From Harenicola maris (lineage in GTDB: Bacteria > Pseudomonadota > Alphaproteobacteria > Rhodobacterales > Rhodobacteraceae): a stretch of DNA of 58,484 bases. Shown here piece after piece: positions 53,502 to 58,484 of this stretch. The stretch spans positions 1-58,484 of the forward strand of contig JADQAZ010000005.1 in the NCBI GenBank assembly GCA_018524345.1, in the 5' to 3' direction. Both the position numbers and the translations under genes were made by a program. The notes under the pieces were generated by a model that made no database searches, was not told the DNA's origin, and saw nothing but the letters and a program-made list of their open reading frames with translations. Each line of letters begins with the position of its first letter. Positions within the stretch are counted from its first letter, which is position 1.

Positions 53502-55509
53502 CCCGCACCTGCGGCGCAGACAGGCCCGCAGGCCGCGCCACAGGCCGCTTGGGCCGCGCCACCGGATAGGCCCCGCGCAACAGCTTGGTCAAACCAACCT
53601 CCCCCGTCGTCCCCGACAGGCGCGCGCGATACAGGGGCAGGCTCTCGCTCACCCGCATCACGTAGTTGCGAGTCTCGCGGAACGGGATCAACTCGATCCA
53701 ATCGATCACATCAATCCCCTCGTCGCGCGGGTCACCCCGATCCGCGATCCAGCTGACAGAACGCCCCGGCCCCGCATTATACCCGACAGAGATCAACACC
53801 GGCGAATAGCCGAACACCTCGATCAACCCGTCCAGATAGGCCGTGCCAAGCCGCGCATTATACAGCGGATCCGTGGTCAAACGGCTCTTGGAATAGGTGA
53901 TCCCAAGCTCCCGCGCCACATCCCGCGCCGTGCCGGGCATCACCTGCATCAACCCCTGCGCGCCCGCGGGGCTGACCACCACGGGGTCAAACTCGCTCTC
54001 GCGCCGCGCTATGGCAAGGGCTAGCTCCGGCGGCACAGGCCATGGCCCGTCCTTCAGGGAATGCAGCGGAAAATAAGAGGCATGGATCATATGCCCGTTG
54101 CGCGCCGCCTGCTTGGCGATCTTCAGGGCGATATGCTCATCCCCCTGCGCCAAGGCCCAATCGCCGAGCGTCCCCGCATGCTCGCGGCTCAATGTCTCGG
54201 TAAGATGGGTCAGATACCACTCCGCCAAATTCCGCTCGCCCGAGGCCAGCAGCGCCTCAGAGGCCTGAAACACCGTGTTCTGCGCCAACCCGCTCTCCGC
54301 CAGCGTCGGGAACACCTCCTTGCCCGCGGCAAGGGGATCCAGCGGCATATCAATCGCCTCTGCGGCCAGCTGCCCGTAAAAGCTCGTCTGGAACAGGGCA
54401 CCAAAAGCATAGGCCTCCTGCGCCGCCGCCTCATCGCCAAGGGCGCGATAGGCCCGCCCGCGCCAATATCCCGCACGGCCAAGGCTGATCGGCGTCTCCA
54501 CCGCCTCGCGGAACCGGTCGAAATGCAGCAGCGCCAATTCCGCATCATCCAGATACCGCAGGGCAATAAAGCCCGAGAGCCACTCCAGATCGGCATAGTT
54601 CGACCCCGCCAGCAGGAAATGCTGACTGGCCAAGCGATAGGCCACAGCCGCCCGCCCGCGCCGCAACTCCGCCCGCGCCAAAATCCGCCGCCAGTTCGCC
54701 CATGACTCCGGCCGCCCCAAATCGGCGGGGCTGGTGGAATACTGCTCCAACAGGGCAATCGCATCGGCGTTCTTGCCGTTGCGCGCACGGTGGTTAAACC
54801 GCGCATGGGCCAGCCCCGGATCATTCACATGGGCCTTATCGACGGCTCGCACCGCCGCGGCCTCGTTGTTGCTGCGGTTCCGCAACAGCCGTCGCGCGGT
54901 GGCCAGCGAGGCATAGCTGGCAGGCAGGCGCGGCAACATCCGGTTCGCCGCCTCGGTCTTGCCCCGCCACAAAAGATCATCCAGCCGCGCCGCATTATGC
55001 TCGGCCAAAAGCTCGGGGAAGGCCTCCAAAAGCGCATCCTCCGTCGCGGGCGTCAAATCACGGCTGCGCCAAGCCAGCACAGCAACCGCCTCGGCCTCGC
55101 TCTGCTCCTCCCGCGCCAGATGCGCCCGCACCACGGCCAGAACCCCGCGCCCGGTCTGCGGCAAATCCCCGCCAAAGAAATCCAATACCTCCTGTGGCTC
55201 CACCCCATCGGGAATCGCCCGCTCGCCCCGCGCCCGAATGCTGGCCAATCCCGGCCAATGGGCATTGCGCGTCATAAACTCCCGATACTCGGCCCAAGAC
55301 CCCAGCCCGTCGCGAAGCCGCATCCAGCGGATCACATCCCGTGCGGCCCCCTCGGGCGCAGTCTCCAAAGCCGCCGGATAATCACCCCCCCGCGCCTGCG
55401 CAATCGCCTCCGCCAAGGCGGGCCGCCCCTGCGCAGCGGCAGGCGATCCACCGGACAACACAGCACAAACCACGGCAAACAGGGCCAAGACACAAAGGCG
55501 AAAAGACAT
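53401..55509 (-). CDS. slt: Soluble lytic murein transglycosylase
   Basis: A 702-residue secreted enzyme with a signal peptide (about 1-27), a long superhelical alpha domain (about 30-500) and a C-terminal SLT catalytic domain. The catalytic Glu is in ARRESEFDP, followed by [14 protein letters not shown] and NAGPGR. A Pro/Val-rich tail of about 60 residues follows the domain and is encoded by the part that overlaps the transporter gene. I chose the ATG at 55509, which gives the signal peptide. Divergent from dapA. Confidence 0.93.
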   Translation of the reverse strand: MSFRLCVLALFAVVCAVLSGGSPAAAQGRPALAEAIAQARGGDYPAALETAPEGAARDVIRWMRLRDGLGSWAEYREFMTRNAHWPGLASIRARGERAIPDGVEPQEVLDFFGGDLPQTGRGVLAVVRAHLAREEQSEAEAVAVLAWRSRDLTPATEDALLEAFPELLAEHNAARLDDLLWRGKTEAANRMLPRLPASYASLATARRLLRNRSNNEAAAVRAVDKAHVNDPGLAHARFNHRARNGKNADAIALLEQYSTSPADLGRPESWANWRRILARAELRRGRAAVAYRLASQHFLLAGSNYADLEWLSGFIALRYLDDAELALLHFDRFREAVETPISLGRAGYWRGRAYRALGDEAAAQEAYAFGALFQTSFYGQLAAEAIDMPLDPLAAGKEVFPTLAESGLAQNTVFQASEALLASGERNLAEWYLTHLTETLSREHAGTLGDWALAQGDEHIALKIAKQAARNGHMIHASYFPLHSLKDGPWPVPPELALAIARRESEFDPVVVSPAGAQGLMQVMPGTARDVARELGITYSKSRLTTDPLYNARLGTAYLDGLIEVFGYSPVLISVGYNAGPGRSVSWIADRGDPRDEGIDVIDWIELIPFRETRNYVMRVSESLPLYRARLSGTTGEVGLTKLLRGAYPVARPKRPVARPAGLSAPQVRVSSSAVESAVPPVSVVVPATVQTSPRPQSNPRR

Positions 55510-55662
55510 GATCACAAAGCAAAAGCCCCTTTCCAAGCGGGTCACTTCTTAATACTTAGGCGCGCCGGGACCTGTCACAACACAATCTTGGCATCACAGC
55601 GGGTCAAATATAGGCTCCGCATAGCATTCGCCCAAGGGCTATTTACGCAAGGAGGAACGGAT

Positions 55663-56532
55663 ATGTTCAAAGGTTCACTTACAGCCATGGTGACGCCGTT
55701 CAAAAAGGGCGCGGTAGATTTTGACGCCTTAGGCAAAATAGTCGACTGGCAAATCGAATCCGGCACCACCGGCCTCGTCCCCGTGGGCACCACAGGCGAA
55801 AGCCCCGTCCTCAGCCACGAAGAGCACGACGCCGTCGTCGCCGCCGTGGTCGAGGCCGCCGCAGGCCGCGTCCCGGTCCTCGCCGGCGCAGGCTCCAACG
55901 CCACCGCCGAAACCGTGCGCCTGGTCGAGGCCGCCAAAGCCGCAGGCGCAGACGCCGCCCTCGTCGTCACACCCTACTACAACAAACCGACACAGCGCGG
56001 CCTCAAGGCCCATTTCCTCGCCGCCGCAGAGGTTGGCCTGCCGATCATCATCTACAACATCCCGCCCCGCTCGGTCATCGATATGACCCCCGAAACCATG
56101 GGCGAACTGGCACAGCACGAGATGATCATCGGCGTAAAAGACGCCACCGCCGATGTCTCCCGCGTGTCCCTGCAACGCATCACTTGCGGCAAAGACTTCA
56201 TCCAACTGTCCGGTGAGGACGCAAGCGCCATCGGCTTTAACGCCCAAGGCGGGGTCGGCGCGATCTCTGTCACCTCCAATGTCGCCCCGAAACTCTGCGC
56301 CGAATTCCAGTCGGCCACACTTCTTGGCAACTACGCCAAGGCGCTAGAATATCAGGACCGCCTGATGCCCCTGCACCGCGCCATCTTCCTTGAGCCCGGC
56401 CTGATCGGCGCGAAATACGGCATGTCCCTGCTTGGCATGTGCGACGAGGAAGTCCGCCTGCCCCACACCGGCCTGACCGATGCCACCAAGGCAGAGATCA
56501 AATCCGCCATGGACCACGCGGGCCTGCTCTAA
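55663..56532 (+). CDS. dapA: 4-hydroxy-tetrahydrodipicolinate synthase
   Basis: First committed step of lysine and diaminopimelate synthesis: condenses pyruvate with aspartate semialdehyde. The 289-residue product has GTTGESPVL, the YYNKPTQ loop with catalytic Tyr and the Schiff-base Lys in [17 protein letters not shown] precedes the ATG; the frame is open far upstream but antisense to slt. A possible promoter, TTGGCA (55588-55593) with TATAGG (55609-55614), has a short 15-base spacer. Divergent from slt, which degrades what this pathway helps build. Confidence 0.96.
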   Translation: MFKGSLTAMVTPFKKGAVDFDALGKIVDWQIESGTTGLVPVGTTGESPVLSHEEHDAVVAAVVEAAAGRVPVLAGAGSNATAETVRLVEAAKAAGADAALVVTPYYNKPTQRGLKAHFLAAAEVGLPIIIYNIPPRSVIDMTPETMGELAQHEMIIGVKDATADVSRVSLQRITCGKDFIQLSGEDASAIGFNAQGGVGAISVTSNVAPKLCAEFQSATLLGNYAKALEYQDRLMPLHRAIFLEPGLIGAKYGMSLLGMCDEEVRLPHTGLTDATKAEIKSAMDHAGLL

Positions 56533-56545
56533 CCCCTGCAATTCT

Positions 56546-56611
56546 GCCCATTCCTCTCGGAATGGGCGAAGGCAAGGCGGGGGCGGCCCTTCGGGCCGCC
56601 CCCGCCTTGCC
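56546..56611 (+). terminator. Tandem hairpins after dapA
   Basis: The first is a 9-bp stem GCCCATTCC-TCTC-GGAATGGGC (56546-56567). The second is a perfect 19-bp GC-rich stem with a 3-base TTC loop (arms 56571-56589 and 56593-56611). Neither has a T run, so termination efficiency is uncertain. The rest of the gap to 56759 has only the TetR operator. Confidence 0.65.
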
Positions 56612-56724
56612 CCAGCGCTCGCCGCAACCATCAGCGCCTCATTCAAACCACCTACCAATCGGCAGCCCCTCGGCACCGCACAACCCCCTGCTCGCCCACG
56701 CACAGAAGCATTTGCCCCAGCCAC

Positions 56725-56739
56725 TAGACGACCGGTCTA
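56725..56739. promoter_or_regulatory. Operator-like palindrome before the TetR gene
   Basis: TAGAC-GACCG-GTCTA, a perfect 5-bp inverted repeat with a 5-base spacer, 20 bases before the ATG. TAGAC...GTCTA is the type of half-site used by NemR/AcuR-like TetR regulators. Autoregulation of the TetR-MDR pair is inferred. Confidence 0.65.
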
Positions 56740-56759
56740 TTTGCGCCTATCTGCCCCCT

Positions 56760-57368
56760 ATGACACAGGCAAGCACATCCAAATCCGCCCCCTCCGAGGG
56801 CACGCGCGCCATGATCCTCGCCACAGGGCGCGGGCTGGTGGCACGCCACGGCTTCTCCGCCATGGGCCTCTCGGCCCTGCTGCGCGAAGCGGGAGTGCCA
56901 AAGGGCTCCTTCTACCACTACTTCGCCTCGAAAGAGGCCTTCGGAGAAGCCCTGCTCACCGATTACGTGACAGACTACCTTGCCCGAATGGACGCCATGA
57001 TCGCCCGCGAAACCACCGGCGCAAACCGCCTGCTGGCCTTCTGCGACACATGGCTGGCCAAAGGACAGGCCGAAGGCCTCGCCCATACCTGCCTCGTGGT
57101 GAAACTCGGGGCCGAGGTCGCCGACCTTTCCGAAACCATGCGCTGCGTTCTTGATGACGGCGTCGCCGCCCTAACACAGCGCCTCGAAACCATCCTCGAA
57201 CAAGGGGCCAATGACGGCTCCCTGATCCGCAGCGTCCATCCCGCCCAAACGGCGCAGGTGCTCTATGCCCAATGGCTGGGCGCCGCGATTCTCTCAAAAC
57301 TCGCCAAGGACCAAGCCCCGCTCATACGGGCCCTTGCCGATACAAAAACCCGTCTGCTGCCCCAATAA
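56760..57368 (+). CDS. TetR-family regulator (NemR-like)
   Basis: A 202-residue regulator with the helix-turn-helix GLSALLREAGVPKGSFYHYF (about 36-55) and a C-terminal ligand domain. It has three Cys at 95, 111 and 129. Cys 111 lies in HTCLVVKLGAEVADLSE, the position and context of the reactive Cys of NemR, a sensor of electrophiles. It is 25 bases upstream of the MDR reductase and has its own operator-like palindrome. Confidence 0.87.
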   Translation: MTQASTSKSAPSEGTRAMILATGRGLVARHGFSAMGLSALLREAGVPKGSFYHYFASKEAFGEALLTDYVTDYLARMDAMIARETTGANRLLAFCDTWLAKGQAEGLAHTCLVVKLGAEVADLSETMRCVLDDGVAALTQRLETILEQGANDGSLIRSVHPAQTAQVLYAQWLGAAILSKLAKDQAPLIRALADTKTRLLPQ

Positions 57369-57393
57369 GGCCCGGACACAGAAAGGAACTACG

Positions 57394-58374
57394 ATGAAAG
57401 CCGCACTCCACGATCGCTTCGGCGAACCCAAAGACGTCCTCGAAACCCGCGAGACAGACAAACCCGAACCAGCCAAAGGCGAGGTCCGCATCGCAATGAC
57501 CCTCTCCCCGATCCACAACCACGACCTGTGGACGGTGCGGGGCGACTACGGCTACAAACCGCCCCTGCCCGGCGCCATCGGCGGCTCCGAAGCCGTCGGC
57601 ACGGTCGAGGCGGTCGGCGAAGGCGTCGATGAGGCCCTGATCGGCAGCCGCGTCGCCATCGCGGGCGTTCATGGCACATGGGCCGAATTCTTCCTCGCCC
57701 CCGCCGCAGGGCTGCTGCCCCTGCCGGACCAGATCAATGACGAAATGGGCGCACAGCTGATCGCCATGCCCTTCTCTGCGATCTCCCTGCTGGAAACGCT
57801 TCAGGCCAAACCGGGCGACTGGATCATCCAGACCGCCGCCAACGGTGCCGTTGGCCGCATTCTGGACAGCCTTGCAAAGGCACGCAGCATCCACGTCCTC
57901 AACCTCGTGCGCCGCGACGAGGCCGCAGCGAAAATGAAACAGGCCGGCATGGAAAACGTGGTTTCCACCGCGACCGAAGGCTGGCTCGACAGCGCCCGCG
58001 CGATCATCGGCGAGGGCAAGGCCCTCTCCGCCATCGACTCGGTCGGCGGCGACATCCCCAACGCCCTGATCGACCTGCTGTCCACCGATGGCGAGTTGGT
58101 GGTCTTCGGCACGGCCACGGGCAAGCCGATGAACATCAACTCCGGCGTGGTGATCTTTAAGCACATCACCATCAAGGGTTTTTGGGGCTCCCGCATCAGT
58201 CAGGAGATGACAGCGGAAAACCGCACCCGCCTGATCACCGAACTGGTCACACGGGTCGCCAAAGGCGAGCTGGTCCTGACCACCGGCGGCACCTTCCCCC
58301 TGTCCGATGTCACCAAGGCCATGGAGGCCGCCCTGACACCCGGCCGCGCCGGGAAAATCCTGCTGCGCCCGTAA
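57394..58374 (+). CDS. Zinc-free MDR-family oxidoreductase (quinone/enoyl reductase-like)
   Basis: A 326-residue medium-chain dehydrogenase/reductase. The N-terminal GroES-like domain lacks the structural-zinc Cys cluster; the NADPH domain has the sequence TAANGAVGRILDSLAK. HNHDLWTVRGDYGYKPPLPG resembles the 2-enoyl thioester reductase and quinone reductase subgroup. With the NemR-like regulator upstream, a role in reducing toxic enals or quinones is plausible. AAAGGAAC precedes the ATG. Confidence 0.88.
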   Translation: MKAALHDRFGEPKDVLETRETDKPEPAKGEVRIAMTLSPIHNHDLWTVRGDYGYKPPLPGAIGGSEAVGTVEAVGEGVDEALIGSRVAIAGVHGTWAEFFLAPAAGLLPLPDQINDEMGAQLIAMPFSAISLLETLQAKPGDWIIQTAANGAVGRILDSLAKARSIHVLNLVRRDEAAAKMKQAGMENVVSTATEGWLDSARAIIGEGKALSAIDSVGGDIPNALIDLLSTDGELVVFGTATGKPMNINSGVVIFKHITIKGFWGSRISQEMTAENRTRLITELVTRVAKGELVLTTGGTFPLSDVTKAMEAALTPGRAGKILLRP

Positions 58375-58406
58375 CCGGCGCCCAAACTTGCCAAGAGGTT
58401 TCCGCC

Positions 58407-58442
58407 CGCGATCGCCAGCCCCCTTCGGGGGCGGGCATCGCG
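58407..58442 (+). terminator. Long hairpin after the MDR gene
   Basis: CGCGAT...ATCGCG outer arms and GGCCCCC-type inner arms around a TTC loop form a stem of about 15 bp with one mismatch and one bulge. No T run. The last 40 bases of the window are very G-rich and hold nothing else I can identify. Confidence 0.5.
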
Positions 58443-58484
58443 AACGGACCGGGGGCGGGGCGGGGGGCGGGGCCTGCGGCCCCG

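Noticed and set aside
54790-55662. Long upstream extension of the dapA frame
   Set aside because: It is antisense to slt and Arg/Pro/His-rich; the ATG at 55663 has a strong ribosome binding site and gives the normal DapA N-terminus.

Overview
The window looks like chromosomal DNA from a GC-rich marine alphaproteobacterium of the Rhodobacterales (Roseobacter group). The reasons are strong G/C bias at third codon positions, an argH-lipoprotein-lysA-TIGR02302 cluster, the phaA-phaB pair, a Rhodobacter-type sorbitol/mannitol (smo) operon, a GTTC-N7-GTTC LexA box of the alphaproteobacterial type and a CtrA-like site. Genes are densely packed on both strands. No intergenic gap exceeds 300 bases. 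I see no insertion sequence, prophage, integrase, CRISPR array or rRNA.

Layout. 1-3.4 kb: end of tuf with its terminator, several uncharacterised membrane or small proteins, one of them (1766-2119) behind a LexA-box promoter, then tRNA-Trp. 3.4-10.2 kb: ETF-ubiquinone oxidoreductase, a TPR protein, ispE, a long-chain polyprenyl diphosphate synthase, a DUF2007 protein, a TrmN6-like methyltransferase and a YdcH-like small protein. 10.2-13.2 kb: PHA genes phaA-phaB and an EAL protein. 13.3-20.2 kb: tag, a TlpA-like thioredoxin, argH, a small lipoprotein, lysA and a TIGR02302/DUF4175 protein. 20.2-25.9 kb: an MJ0042 zinc-ribbon protein, then ftsE-ftsX-plsC-ispH-methyltransferase-rnhA. 25.9-28.1 kb (minus): def, a degenerate def paralogue, fmt and a small membrane protein. 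28.2-36.5 kb: a PatB-like aminotransferase, an L,D-transpeptidase, a glutathionyl-hydroquinone reductase, an orphan receiver, an MltB-like lytic transglycosylase and smc. 36.6-43.1 kb: GNAT, LysR, methyltransferase, GFA, ThDP enzyme, FMN reductase and acyl-CoA synthetase genes. 43.1-50.7 kb (minus): a polyol operon in the order LacI regulator-smoE-smoF-smoG-smoK-smoS-mtlK. 50.8-58.5 kb: an FAD oxidoreductase divergent from mnmD, an EamA transporter, slt, dapA, and a TetR-MDR reductase pair.

Functional themes are polyol import and oxidation to ketose, peptidoglycan supply and turnover (dapA, lysA, two lytic transglycosylases, L,D-transpeptidase, FtsEX), isoprenoid and quinone biosynthesis with electron transfer (ispE, ispH, polyprenyl synthase, ETF-QO), N-terminal formyl handling (def, fmt) and PHA synthesis.

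The most interesting leads are these: a probable SOS-regulated gene for an unknown protein made of two tandem copies of a roughly 38-residue unit; a deformylase paralogue in the def-fmt operon that has lost its metal-ligand Cys and catalytic Glu; intergenic repeats whose hairpin stem changes sequence between copies but keeps its pairing; a 22-bp operator palindrome before smoE; and a split, divergent arrangement of the two activities that are fused in E. coli MnmC.
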